A DNA stretch of 39,072 nucleotides. It comes from Hyphomonas pacifica (lineage in GTDB: Bacteria; Pseudomonadota; Alphaproteobacteria; Caulobacterales; Hyphomonadaceae). Made by a program: the position numbers and the translations under genes. The notes under the pieces were generated by a model. That model was not told the DNA's origin. It did no database searches and saw only the letters and a list, made by a program, of their open reading frames with translations. This document shows, in pieces, positions 7,196 to 15,720 of the stretch. The stretch covers positions 1 to 39,072 of the forward strand of contig NZ_AWFA01000021.1 of the NCBI RefSeq assembly GCF_000682675.1, given 5' to 3'. Each line of letters begins with the position of its first letter. Positions within the stretch are counted from its first letter, which is position 1.

Positions 7196-8851
7196 TCAGG
7201 CCATTGGCATCGCACGCTCAATCAGGCGCGCCTGATCGACGCCTTCTGCGATATCGCCATACATCAGCCCCTTGCGAGACGGGTCCAGGCGCTGAAGGCA
7301 GAACGCCTCAAACACAAAGTCCGGCGCTGAGCCATGAAGCGCCGCTGCCTGCAGGGCGAGAGCCATATCCTGAACGAAAGCGCGGGCACGGCCTTCATGC
7401 AGGCTGCCAGGTTGCAGATAGCCTGATAAAGCCTGAATGTGCGCATCATAGAAACGGTGCGCGCCCAGCGGCTTTTTCAGCTCCGCCTGCACGGCCTCCA
7501 GACTGTCCGGTTCGCGTGACAACGCGCGCAGCACGTCCAGCGCGATAACATTGCCGCTGCCTTCCCAGATCGCATTCAGCGGCGACTGACGGAACAGGCG
7601 CGGCATCGGCCCTTCTTCCACATAGCCCGCGCCTCCATGGCATTCGAGCGTCTCATAGACAAAACCCGGCTGGCGCTTGCAGACCCAGTATTTCGCAATC
7701 GGCGTTGCCAGCCGCATAAAGGCGGCTTCGCGCGCATTCTCCGCCGCGCGGTCCAGGCTGGCCCCGATGCGCAAGGCAATGGCGGTGGCCGCTTCACTCT
7801 CGATCACCAGATCTGCCAGCACGGCGCGCATGGCGGGTTGGTCCTGCAACGTCTTCTGGAACACACGCCGCTGGGAGGTGTGCCACAGCGCCTGCACCAG
7901 CGCCGCGCGCATGCCGCCCGTTGAGCCGAGGATGCAGTCATAGCGCGTATGCTGCACCATCCCGATAATCGTCCGCACACCCCGCCCCTCCGGGCCGACG
8001 CGCTGGGCCCAGGCGCCGTGATACTCAATCTCTGAAGACGCATTTGACTTGTCGCCCATCTTGTCCTTCAGGCGCATGATGTGGATGCCATTGCGCGTGC
8101 CATCCGGCCGCCAGCGCGGCACGAGGAAACAGGTCAGCCCGTCTTCGGTATAGGCCAGCGTCAGGAAGGCGTCGGACATGGGCGCGGAGCAGAACCATTT
8201 ATGGCCGGTCAGCAGGTAATTGCCCTGCCCGTCCGGCATGGCTCGGGTCGTGTTCGAACGCACATCACTGCCGCCCTGCTTTTCCGTCATCGCCATACCG
8301 ATGGTGACGCCGGTCTTCTGGTCTGCCGGAAGGAACCGTCCGTCATAGGAAGATGCCTTGACACGCGGCACCCAGGTTTTGGCAACAGACGGCTCTGCCA
8401 TCAGGGCCGGAACGGAGGCATAGGTCATGGACATGGGACACGTCACGCCTGCATCGGCCTGGTTCATCAGGATCATCATCGCGCCGTGCAGCACATGACC
8501 CGCCTGTGGCCGCGTCCATGCCCCAGCCGACAGGCCATTGTCCAGCGCCATGGCCATCAGCTTGTGATAGGCAGGGTGAAATTCCACCTCGTCCAGCCGA
8601 TGTCCGTAGCGGTCAAAGCTTTTCAGCCTGGGCGGGCTCTCCTGCGCCTGACGCGCCCATTCGAGCGTTTCAAACGCACCGCATTTCGCCCCGAAGGCCG
8701 ACAGATGCCCGGCATGGACACTGCCACTAGCCGCCTCCACCGCGCCTATCAGGGCCCGGTCCGTGGCGAACAGGTTTACGTCGCCAAAGGGGCTTGGCTG
8801 ATTGGAGACAGTGTGCGTCTCCAGCTCTGCCTGCGGATGATAATGCGTCAT
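7196..8851 (-). CDS. AidB-like acyl-CoA dehydrogenase
   Basis: The 551-residue protein aligns over its full length with E. coli AidB (about 541 residues), a flavoprotein of the acyl-CoA dehydrogenase superfamily that binds DNA and is induced in the adaptive response to alkylation. The AidB-type N-terminus (HTVSNQPSPFGDVNLFATD), the FAD-proximal signature MAMTEKQGGSDVRSNTT, and the C-terminal region with FVYETLECHGGAGYVEEGPMPRLFRQSPLNAIWEGSGNV are all present. The family has weak isovaleryl-CoA dehydrogenase activity, and its physiological substrate is unsettled. It starts 22 bases after the end of the metalloprotease gene, with AGGGAG as ribosome-binding site, so it is probably the second gene of that operon. 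Nothing in the sequence tells repair from fatty-acid roles. Confidence 0.9.
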   Translation of the reverse strand: MTHYHPQAELETHTVSNQPSPFGDVNLFATDRALIGAVEAASGSVHAGHLSAFGAKCGAFETLEWARQAQESPPRLKSFDRYGHRLDEVEFHPAYHKLMAMALDNGLSAGAWTRPQAGHVLHGAMMILMNQADAGVTCPMSMTYASVPALMAEPSVAKTWVPRVKASSYDGRFLPADQKTGVTIGMAMTEKQGGSDVRSNTTRAMPDGQGNYLLTGHKWFCSAPMSDAFLTLAYTEDGLTCFLVPRWRPDGTRNGIHIMRLKDKMGDKSNASSEIEYHGAWAQRVGPEGRGVRTIIGMVQHTRYDCILGSTGGMRAALVQALWHTSQRRVFQKTLQDQPAMRAVLADLVIESEAATAIALRIGASLDRAAENAREAAFMRLATPIAKYWVCKRQPGFVYETLECHGGAGYVEEGPMPRLFRQSPLNAIWEGSGNVIALDVLRALSREPDSLEAVQAELKKPLGAHRFYDAHIQALSGYLQPGSLHEGRARAFVQDMALALQAAALHGSAPDFVFEAFCLQRLDPSRKGLMYGDIAEGVDQARLIERAMPMA

Positions 8852-8872
8852 ACGGGTCTCCCTGTGGAGCGC

Positions 8873-11383
8873 TTACGGCCCCTCTGTCAGCAGCTTAGTA
8901 TCACAATGCCAGCACGCTTCTGCGGCGCCGGCGCCTATGGGGCTGCCCGGCGGGACATCGACTGCGGGCGAGACCGGCAGCGCAGGCTGGCTCGGACGGT
9001 CCAGATGCGCCAGCACGCGGCGGGCGATCTCGTCACGCGTCGCCACATCCAGCGGGTTTGCCTTGCGTGAGCGTGAGACAACCCGGCGGCCCAGCGCACT
9101 GAGATAGGCATTGGTGCGGGCCGTGATCTCCGGCGTGGCCTGACCACCCGCCGCCAGATCAATCAGCATGGAGACATATCGCATCTGTTCGCGGCGCAGG
9201 ATTTCCGCCTGACGCGGTGTCTTCGCATCCTCGAACAGGGCCTGCTCAATTTCGCGCAGCACGTCTTCATAGGTCAGCGCACCCGTATTGCGGCGCTCCT
9301 GCTCGACCAGCCTGCCGATACGGGCCGGATGCAGCAAGGCGGTCAGCGTTTCGGTGGCAGCGGTGTCTGCGGCGGTCAGCAGGTCAAACTGCGCGCCCGT
9401 TGTGCCGGGGAAATATTCCGCCCCGCCACCACCTGAGCCGAAGGAGCCAAGCGTCGGGGTGAGCAGATTCAACGTGGAATCCGGCATGTCCAGCACAGCC
9501 GGGTCCAACGTGTCGACCAGCGCCGAAAGCGCCCCGCGTTGCTGGTCTGCAGGCACGACCTTCCCACGCTCGCCACCATCGCCTTTCTCGGAATAGCGGA
9601 ATTCATAGCCGCCAATCATCTTGGAAGCCGCCGCGATCTGATAGCGGTGATAAAGATAGACCGGTACGATAACGGCGCGCAGATGAGAGGTTGGCTGGTC
9701 AGCGCGCACAGAGTCCAGGCCGAACCGGTCCAGCGCCACCTTGCGAACCCGCATCGCCTCGATCAGTGCGGCTACGGGGTCTGCGCCGTTGTCCCAGACG
9801 CTGGCATAGGGGTGGGCCGTGCCGACGCCGCGTCCCTGCGGATCATCCACAAAACGCAGACCGCTGGCATAGGCGGATTTCAGCAATTCATCCCCTGATG
9901 CTTTTTCATCCGTACCGGGTGCGTACTGGTTGTAGAGCCACATGGTGGCGACCTTGTCCCAAACGCCGATGCCGGTGTCATAGGCATCCGAGAAATCCAG
10001 ATTGCCATCCTGGCCCACCCAGACCAGCGGCGCGGGATAATCCATTACCGAGGCGCGATTGTTCGCAGACGCTGCAAAATTGTGGGCAAAGCCGAGTGTA
10101 TGCCCCACTTCATGGGCCGCCAGTTGGCGAATTCGGGAGAGGGAAATCTCCACAGGATCATCCGCCGCGCCGGTTCCGGTTTTGGAGGTTCCGGCCAGAC
10201 CTTCAAAGATCATTCGGTCCTGACGCACGCGCTGGCTGCCGAGGATGACATTGGCCTTCAGCATCTCGCCCGTACGTGGGTCGGCCACGCCGCCGCCATA
10301 GGACCAACCGCGTGTCTGGCGGTGCACCCATTGGATCACATTATAGCGCACGTCCAGCGGATGTGCGCCTTCGGGCAGAACCTCAACGCGGTAGGAGTCC
10401 GGAAAGCCTGCGGCCTCAAAAGCCTGCGCCCACCAGGACGCACCCTCGATCAGCGCATCGCGGATTTCCTTGGGGGCGCCGGAGTCCACATAGAAGACAA
10501 TCGGCTCCCTGGCCGGGCTGCTCTCTGCTAACGGGTCCTGCTTTTCAAGGCGGAACCGGCGCGCGAAGGCCTGGCGCACCTGCCCGGACAATGGGGCGGA
10601 GAAATCATAGAAGGGCATGTCGATGGTGCCGCTGCGCGGATCGAACATGCGCGGGGTGTAGCCATCATCCGGCAGACGCACGAGCGAGGTGTGCTGGACC
10701 AGCGTGACAGAGCGCGGATCCGCCGCCGTGGCCCAGACTTCCGATTTCGGGTCATCACTTGTCAGGGTCAGGAAGGCGTCGAACTCCACATTGTCGGGAA
10801 AGGCCAGCGCGGCAGAAACATCCGGCATGGAGAGGTTTTGCGACAGCTGGAACGATCCGCCCTGCGGATGGCGCCTCAATGAGGATCGCACGTCCAGTGC
10901 GTCCCGTGTCAGGAAGCCGGACATATCGACCAACAGTTCGCCGTCTGCGCCCGTGCCGATGATCTCACCGGACCAGAGGAAGCTCTGCGCGAAGGATTCG
11001 CGTACGGATTTGCGCTCACGCGGATTGTCAGCCGTGGCGCGGTAGTACCAGTTTTCCTGCTGGGCGACCAGCTTGTTTCCGACCTTGCGAAAGGCGACGA
11101 TATCGCCTCCGCTTGCCCGTCCGCGATCGAGTCCAATCGGGTTGGAGCCGAGCCCAGCTGTCAGGCCGCTGGAATGGATCGCGCGCAGCGAGACACCCTC
11201 TTCATCCGGCGCCGGGAAGGCCGCAAGAACGCGCCCGCCATCATTATCCAGATAGAGATCCACAAAGCCGTCCTTGTGAACCAGTGACGCTGTTTCCTCT
11301 TTCCAGTCAGCCGATTGCGCAGCCGCCACCGGAAGAATAAGCGCTGAGAGCAACGCCACAACAAGCCCCTTGAAACCTCGCAC
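8873..11383 (-). CDS. Secreted zinc-dependent metalloprotease (DUF5117/DUF4953 type)
   Basis: This large exported protein (836 residues) belongs to a family of bacterial zinc proteases annotated through DUF5117 and DUF4953. A signal peptide covers residues 1-23 (hydrophobic core LVVALLSALILPVAAA). The zinc site is HEVGHTLGFAHNF with H424, E425, H428 and H434, followed by the metzincin-like methionine M447 in SVMDYP. Residues 60-280 match the N-terminal beta-rich part of the family, and the C-terminal third is helical. I chose a GTG start at 11383 because GGGAGAGG lies seven bases upstream and the signal peptide begins there; reading further upstream to 11713 adds 110 residues of unconserved sequence that overlaps the divergent permease gene. 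Its substrates are unknown; it may digest proteins or peptides outside the cytoplasm. Confidence 0.9.
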   Translation of the reverse strand: MRGFKGLVVALLSALILPVAAAQSADWKEETASLVHKDGFVDLYLDNDGGRVLAAFPAPDEEGVSLRAIHSSGLTAGLGSNPIGLDRGRASGGDIVAFRKVGNKLVAQQENWYYRATADNPRERKSVRESFAQSFLWSGEIIGTGADGELLVDMSGFLTRDALDVRSSLRRHPQGGSFQLSQNLSMPDVSAALAFPDNVEFDAFLTLTSDDPKSEVWATAADPRSVTLVQHTSLVRLPDDGYTPRMFDPRSGTIDMPFYDFSAPLSGQVRQAFARRFRLEKQDPLAESSPAREPIVFYVDSGAPKEIRDALIEGASWWAQAFEAAGFPDSYRVEVLPEGAHPLDVRYNVIQWVHRQTRGWSYGGGVADPRTGEMLKANVILGSQRVRQDRMIFEGLAGTSKTGTGAADDPVEISLSRIRQLAAHEVGHTLGFAHNFAASANNRASVMDYPAPLVWVGQDGNLDFSDAYDTGIGVWDKVATMWLYNQYAPGTDEKASGDELLKSAYASGLRFVDDPQGRGVGTAHPYASVWDNGADPVAALIEAMRVRKVALDRFGLDSVRADQPTSHLRAVIVPVYLYHRYQIAAASKMIGGYEFRYSEKGDGGERGKVVPADQQRGALSALVDTLDPAVLDMPDSTLNLLTPTLGSFGSGGGGAEYFPGTTGAQFDLLTAADTAATETLTALLHPARIGRLVEQERRNTGALTYEDVLREIEQALFEDAKTPRQAEILRREQMRYVSMLIDLAAGGQATPEITARTNAYLSALGRRVVSRSRKANPLDVATRDEIARRVLAHLDRPSQPALPVSPAVDVPPGSPIGAGAAEACWHCDTKLLTEGP

Positions 11384-11594
11384 GAAATACCTCTCCCGAT
11401 CTGAAAACACCGCCTGCACGGTGCCGCAGATTGCGACAGGGTTCAAACCCTTTCCAGTACAATTGCAGCAGCAATGCCTTTTATGGGAGCATGTTCGCAC
11501 GCTTGCGGAAGATCGCCAGGCAGGCTGATGTGGCCGTTTCCGGCAACACAGCCTATATCCTTGCCCCAAAGCGGCTGAATGGAAGACAAGACTC
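11384..11594. promoter_or_regulatory. Divergent promoter region with two inverted repeats
   Basis: The gap separates the metalloprotease gene (-) and the permease gene (+). It contains AGGGTT-ca-AACCCT (11438-11451) and ATTGC-agca-GCAAT (11462-11475), two perfect inverted repeats 10 bases apart. They are good candidates for an operator that controls both genes, which would link protein digestion to amino-acid import. The regulator is unknown. Confidence 0.4.
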
Positions 11595-12890
11595 ATGGCA
11601 GATGACAGCAAGATCGGCCTGCGCGAAGCGGTCTCCATTGGCATTGGCGGCATGGTCGGTGGCGGCATCTTTGCCGTACTGGGGCTGGCAGCGGATCTGG
11701 CAAAGGGGGGCACACCGATCGCGTTCCTGTTCGCAGGCCTGATCGCACTGGTTACGTCCTACAGCTATGTGCACCTCTCGCGCGCCTATCCGGACCGGGG
11801 CGGCACGGTGCGCTTCATCAATGAAGGCTTTGGCAAGAGTGTCTTCAGCGGCGGCATCAACAATCTGCTCTGGGTCAGCTATATCATCATGCTGTCGCTC
11901 TATGCCTCTGCCTTTGGCTCCTACGCGCCAAATTTGTGGGCCATCACCGGCGATAAGCAGCTGGACCCGCACATCTATTCCAGCGCGATCATCATCATTG
12001 CCACTGCGGTCAATTATTACAGCATCAAGATTGTCGGCTCGATCGAGTCCTTCGCCGTCATCATCAAGCTGATCATTCTGCTCGGCTTTGTCGGCATCGG
12101 CGCGGCGGGCCTGCCGGGCAATGCCAATCTGGGGCAGCTCAACATGTCTCACTGGGAATCTCCGCTAACGCTGGTGACGGCAGGCATGATCATCTTCGTG
12201 GCGTATGAGGGATTTGAGCTGATCGCGAATGCCGCCCCAGACATCAAATCACCGGAAAAAAATATCGCCCGCGCCTATTATATCTCGGTCATTTTCGTGA
12301 TCCTGCTCTATCTGGCCATCGCAATCATCACTGTAGGCTCCCTGCCCTTTGACCAGATCAAGACCGCGCAGGATTATGTGCTGGCCGAGGCCGCCAAGCC
12401 CATGCTGGGCCAAGTGGGCTTTACGATCATCACCATCGCCGCGCTGATCTCCACCTTCTCCGCCATCAATGCTTCCCTCTATGGCGGCAGCCGGGTCAGC
12501 TATGAGATCGCCGAGGATGACGAATTGCCCCATGAGTTCACGGCGCAATTCTGGAACCAGCCCATCGGCCTGATGCTCACGGCCATCGCAACATTAATCC
12601 TGGTCAATACGCTGAAGCTGGAGAGCATTTCCACAACAGGTAGTATCGGCTTTCTTCTAATCTTCGCCATTGTGAATCTGGTTGGAGTACGGAAGGCTGA
12701 GGACATCACGGGATCAAAATGGATTCCCGGGTTTGGCGCCTTTCTGTGCTTTGCCGCACTGGCCGCCCTGCTCGCCCACAACTACCAGACGAGCAAGGTG
12801 AATTTGCTGATCGCAGGCGGCATCATGGCGGCCTGCTTTGGCGCGGAATGGATCTACAAGCGCAAGAAGACAGCCGACACGGCGGGCTAG
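11595..12890 (+). CDS. APC-family amino-acid permease
   Basis: This is an inner-membrane transporter of the amino acid-polyamine-organocation superfamily: 431 residues with about 12 hydrophobic segments. The family signature lies in helix 1 (SIGIGGMVGGGIFAVLG), the unwound glycine-rich stretch that binds the substrate backbone. Helix 6 contains the conserved GMIIFVAYEGFELIANAA region. The substrate is not predictable; amino acids are the default. A GGAAG ribosome-binding site precedes the ATG by nine bases. It is divergent from the metalloprotease gene, and its stop overlaps the stop of the converging acyl-CoA dehydrogenase gene by four bases. Confidence 0.9.
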   Translation: MADDSKIGLREAVSIGIGGMVGGGIFAVLGLAADLAKGGTPIAFLFAGLIALVTSYSYVHLSRAYPDRGGTVRFINEGFGKSVFSGGINNLLWVSYIIMLSLYASAFGSYAPNLWAITGDKQLDPHIYSSAIIIIATAVNYYSIKIVGSIESFAVIIKLIILLGFVGIGAAGLPGNANLGQLNMSHWESPLTLVTAGMIIFVAYEGFELIANAAPDIKSPEKNIARAYYISVIFVILLYLAIAIITVGSLPFDQIKTAQDYVLAEAAKPMLGQVGFTIITIAALISTFSAINASLYGGSRVSYEIAEDDELPHEFTAQFWNQPIGLMLTAIATLILVNTLKLESISTTGSIGFLLIFAIVNLVGVRKAEDITGSKWIPGFGAFLCFAALAALLAHNYQTSKVNLLIAGGIMAACFGAEWIYKRKKTADTAG

Positions 12891-14026
12891 TCTTTCAGCA
12901 TGTCCCGGCTGATGATGACGCGCATGATCTCGTTCGTGCCTTCAAGGATCTGGTGCACGCGCAGATCGCGCACGATACGCTCCACGCCATAGTCTGCCAG
13001 ATAGCCATAACCGCCATGGATCTGCAGCGCATCATTGGCCACCTTGAAAGCGGTATCGGTGACAAAGCGCTTCGCCATGGCGCACCAGCGGGTTGCGTCC
13101 GGTGTCTTGCCATCAAGACGACCAGCGGCCTCATAAAGCATCACGCGGGCGGCCTGAAGCTCTGTTTCCATATCGGCCAGTTTGAAACGTGTGTTCTGGA
13201 AGTCCGCAATCGGCTTGCCGAACTGTTCGCGCTCCTTGGCATAGGTCACGGCCTTGTCGAGCGCGAGCTGAGCGCCTCCGAGCGCCGCCGCGGCAATGTT
13301 CAGGCGGCCGCCATCCAGCCCCGCCATGGCGAAGCGGAAGCCGTGACCTTCCTCGCCAATGCGGTTCGCAGCAGGCACGCGCACACCGTCAAGAATCACC
13401 TGACGCGTCGGTTGGTTTTTCCAGCCCATTTTGCGCTCATTCGCCCCGAAGCTGAGCCCCGGCGTATCCTTTTCGATGATGAAAGTTGAGACGCCCTTGG
13501 CGCCATCATCAGAGGTGCGCGCCATCAGGATATAGACGTCAGATGTGCCCGCGCCGGAAATGAACTGTTTCGTGCCGGTGATGACATACTCATCCCCTTC
13601 GCGCACAGCGCGCGTCTTGAGGCTCGCCGCATCAGAGCCAGCCCCCGGCTCTGTTAAGCAATAAGAGGCGATCAGTTCCATGCTGGTCAGGCGTGGCAGC
13701 CAGGCCTGACGCTGCTCGTCTGAGGCGAACGTGTCGATCATCCAGCTGGCCATGTTGTGGATGGAAATGAAGGCCGCCGTAGAAACATCGCCATAGGCCA
13801 GTTGTTCGAAAATCAGGGCCGCATCTGTCCGCGTCAGGGCACTGCCGCCGACATCTTCCTTCACATAAATGCCGGCAAAGCCCAGCTCGGCCGCCTGCTT
13901 GATCACATCGACCGGGAAGTGGCTGGTCTCATCCCATTTCTCTGAGTGTGGCAGCAATTTATCCTCAGCGAACTTCCGCGCCATGTCGCGGATCATGATT
14001 TGTTCGTCAGAAAACAATGCACTCAT
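12887..14026 (-). CDS. Acyl-CoA dehydrogenase, isobutyryl-CoA dehydrogenase-like
   Basis: This FAD enzyme oxidises an acyl-CoA to the 2-enoyl-CoA. Its 379 residues carry the whole acyl-CoA dehydrogenase fold: YCLTEPGAGSDAASLKTRA (FAD/substrate loop), GGRLNIAAAALGGAQLALD, REQFGKPIADFQNTRFKLADM, and the catalytic glutamate E362 in ILEGTNEIMR. The resemblance is closest to the isobutyryl-CoA dehydrogenase (ACAD8) and short-branched-chain group, so valine breakdown is the likely pathway; 2-methylbutyryl-CoA is an alternative. AAAGG precedes the start by nine bases. The HIBCH gene about 6 kb away would act two steps later, after hydration of methacrylyl-CoA. Confidence 0.9.
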   Translation of the reverse strand: MSALFSDEQIMIRDMARKFAEDKLLPHSEKWDETSHFPVDVIKQAAELGFAGIYVKEDVGGSALTRTDAALIFEQLAYGDVSTAAFISIHNMASWMIDTFASDEQRQAWLPRLTSMELIASYCLTEPGAGSDAASLKTRAVREGDEYVITGTKQFISGAGTSDVYILMARTSDDGAKGVSTFIIEKDTPGLSFGANERKMGWKNQPTRQVILDGVRVPAANRIGEEGHGFRFAMAGLDGGRLNIAAAALGGAQLALDKAVTYAKEREQFGKPIADFQNTRFKLADMETELQAARVMLYEAAGRLDGKTPDATRWCAMAKRFVTDTAFKVANDALQIHGGYGYLADYGVERIVRDLRVHQILEGTNEIMRVIISRDMLKD

Positions 14027-14086
14027 TGGCTTTTACCTTTATTATCGCCTAAGACGTCCTCTTGGGAATTGAATGGGCCGGGCAGA

Positions 14087-14629
14087 ATGTCAATCCAAAG
14101 GGCGCTTGCCGGATATACAATCGGGACGGCTTTCACAACTGATGTGGAGGCCCTGATCCTTATTGACTATGCGGCAGGACAACTGTTTGCGCCAACCGGC
14201 CTGTTGTCGGAAGAGGCCTTGCAGGACCATGTACCCGGCGAAATCCTGCATGCTGCCGCCGAATCGGGAGACCTTTTCGCGGCGCGCTTGCCAGACGAAA
14301 CGCCCGTGGGATTCGCGCTCGTCTCCCTGCGCGGCGGCACGCTGTATCTGGACCAGTTGAGCGTTCATCCTGACCATGGACAACGCGGCATTGGCGCGGC
14401 CCTTCTTAACCATGTGGCCGCCGAAGCACGCCGCCGGAAACTGCGCCGGGTGACCCTCTCCACCTTCCGCGACCTGCCCTGGAACGGGCCGTTCTATGCC
14501 AAGCATGGCTTTCGGGAGATCCGCCGAGGCGACATGACCGACTGGATGCTGGAACTAGAGCAGATCCAGGCCGAGGATCTGGACGTGTCGAAACGCTGTT
14601 TCATGGTGCGTAAAATTGGCTGGTTGTAG
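14087..14629 (+). CDS. GNAT-family N-acetyltransferase
   Basis: The protein transfers an acetyl group from acetyl-CoA to an unknown amine. The acetyl-CoA-binding motif A is LYLDQLSVHPDHGQRGIGAALL, with the pyrophosphate loop QRGIGA at about residues 99-104, and the C-terminal strand and helix (VTLSTFRDLPWNGPFYAKHGF) close the fold. I chose the ATG at 14087, giving 180 residues, because MSIQRA leads straight into the fold; the frame stays open upstream but overlaps the divergent dehydrogenase gene. It lies 29 bases before hemB on the same strand and may be co-transcribed. Function is otherwise not predictable. Confidence 0.85.
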   Translation: MSIQRALAGYTIGTAFTTDVEALILIDYAAGQLFAPTGLLSEEALQDHVPGEILHAAAESGDLFAARLPDETPVGFALVSLRGGTLYLDQLSVHPDHGQRGIGAALLNHVAAEARRRKLRRVTLSTFRDLPWNGPFYAKHGFREIRRGDMTDWMLELEQIQAEDLDVSKRCFMVRKIGWL

Positions 14630-14658
14630 GCCACGCTGAATGGGATACTAAGTCAGCC

Positions 14659-15657
14659 ATGACTTACTTCCCGCAAACCTTCCCCGCCACCCGTCTGCGC
14701 CGCCTTCGGCAGAGCCCATGGGTGCGTTCGCTGGTCGGCGAAAATACGCTGACCCCCGCTGACCTGATCTGGTCTGTCTTCGTGCATGATGGCGAGGGCC
14801 GCGTGCCGGTGGTCAGCCTGCCGGGCGTGGACCGCCTCAGCGTGGACGAGGCCGCAAAGGCCGCGGTACGCGCAAGAGAGCTGGGCATCCCGGCCATCGC
14901 GCTGTTCCCCTATATCGGGCCAGAAGGCAAAGACGACACAGGCTCGGGCGCGCTGGACCCGGACGGGCTGGTGCCCCGCGCGCTGCGCGCCATGAAGGCC
15001 GCTGCGCCGGAAGTGGGCCTGATCACCGATGTCGCGCTGGACGCCTATACCAGCCATGGCCATGATGGCCTGCTGGATGATGATGGCACCATTCCAAATG
15101 ATGCGACGACGGAGAAACTGGTGCAGCAGGCGCTGGCCCATGCCGCTGCGGGCGCAGATGTCGTCGCGCCGTCTGACATGATGGATGGCCGTATCGGCGC
15201 GATCCGTCAGGCCTTTGAGGATGAAGGCTTCACGAATATGATGATCCTGGCCTATGCGGCCAAATATGCGAGCGGCTTTTACGGCCCCTATCGCGACGCC
15301 ATCGGCTCGTCCGCCTCTCTCAAGGGTGACAAGAAGACGTACCAACAAGACCCGGCCAACTCTGACGAGGCACTGCGCGAAGTCGCCATGGATCTGGCCG
15401 AAGGTGCAGACATGGTGATGGTGAAACCCGGTCTTCCGTATCTGGACATTGTGCACCGCGTCTCCAGCACGTTCGGTGTGCCGACGGTCGCCTATCAGGT
15501 CTCCGGCGAATACGCCCAGATCAAGGCCGCCGCGCAGAATGGCTGGATCGACGGCGACCGCGTGATGATGGAATCCCTGATGTGCTTCAAACGCGCCGGG
15601 GCCAGCGGGATTATTACGTATTTCGCGGAAGAGGCAGCGGTGAAATTGGGAGGGTAG
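14659..15657 (+). CDS. hemB: Porphobilinogen synthase (5-aminolevulinate dehydratase)
   Basis: The enzyme joins two 5-aminolevulinate molecules into porphobilinogen, the common precursor of haem and corrinoids. Its 332 residues have the two Schiff-base lysines K202 (AYAAKYASGFYGPYR) and K256 (VMVKPGLPYLDI). The metal-binding segment reads DVALDAYTSHGHDG, with D124, D128 and D136 where zinc-dependent enzymes have cysteines. That is the magnesium-type arrangement known from alphaproteobacteria and plants. An N-terminal arm (TRLRRLRQSPWVRSLV) should form the dimer contacts of the octamer. No clear ribosome-binding site precedes the ATG, so translation may be coupled to the GNAT gene ending 29 bases before. 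This is a very secure call. Confidence 0.97.
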   Translation: MTYFPQTFPATRLRRLRQSPWVRSLVGENTLTPADLIWSVFVHDGEGRVPVVSLPGVDRLSVDEAAKAAVRARELGIPAIALFPYIGPEGKDDTGSGALDPDGLVPRALRAMKAAAPEVGLITDVALDAYTSHGHDGLLDDDGTIPNDATTEKLVQQALAHAAAGADVVAPSDMMDGRIGAIRQAFEDEGFTNMMILAYAAKYASGFYGPYRDAIGSSASLKGDKKTYQQDPANSDEALREVAMDLAEGADMVMVKPGLPYLDIVHRVSSTFGVPTVAYQVSGEYAQIKAAAQNGWIDGDRVMMESLMCFKRAGASGIITYFAEEAAVKLGG

Positions 15658-15669
15658 CCCTACGCGGAC

Positions 15670-15695
15670 TCATCCCGAGCTATGTCGAAGGATGA
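15670..15695. repeat. REP-like palindrome between converging genes
   Basis: TCATCC (15670-15675) pairs with GGATGA (15690-15695), and inside it CGA (15676-15678) pairs with TCG (15685-15687). The sequence resembles a palindrome (TCATCC-cgagct-tgtcga-aGGATGA type) that I recall as a repeated intergenic element in many alphaproteobacterial genomes. Only one copy is visible in this window. Placed between the hemB and TetR stop codons, it may also help to end both transcripts. Confidence 0.5.
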
Positions 15696-15720
15696 AGGGG
15701 TATAGAGACTGCTCACAGCC

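Noticed and set aside
11384..11713. Upstream extension of the metalloprotease
   Set aside because: The frame is open, but a GTG at 11383 has a strong ribosome-binding site and a signal peptide; the extension overlaps the divergent permease gene.
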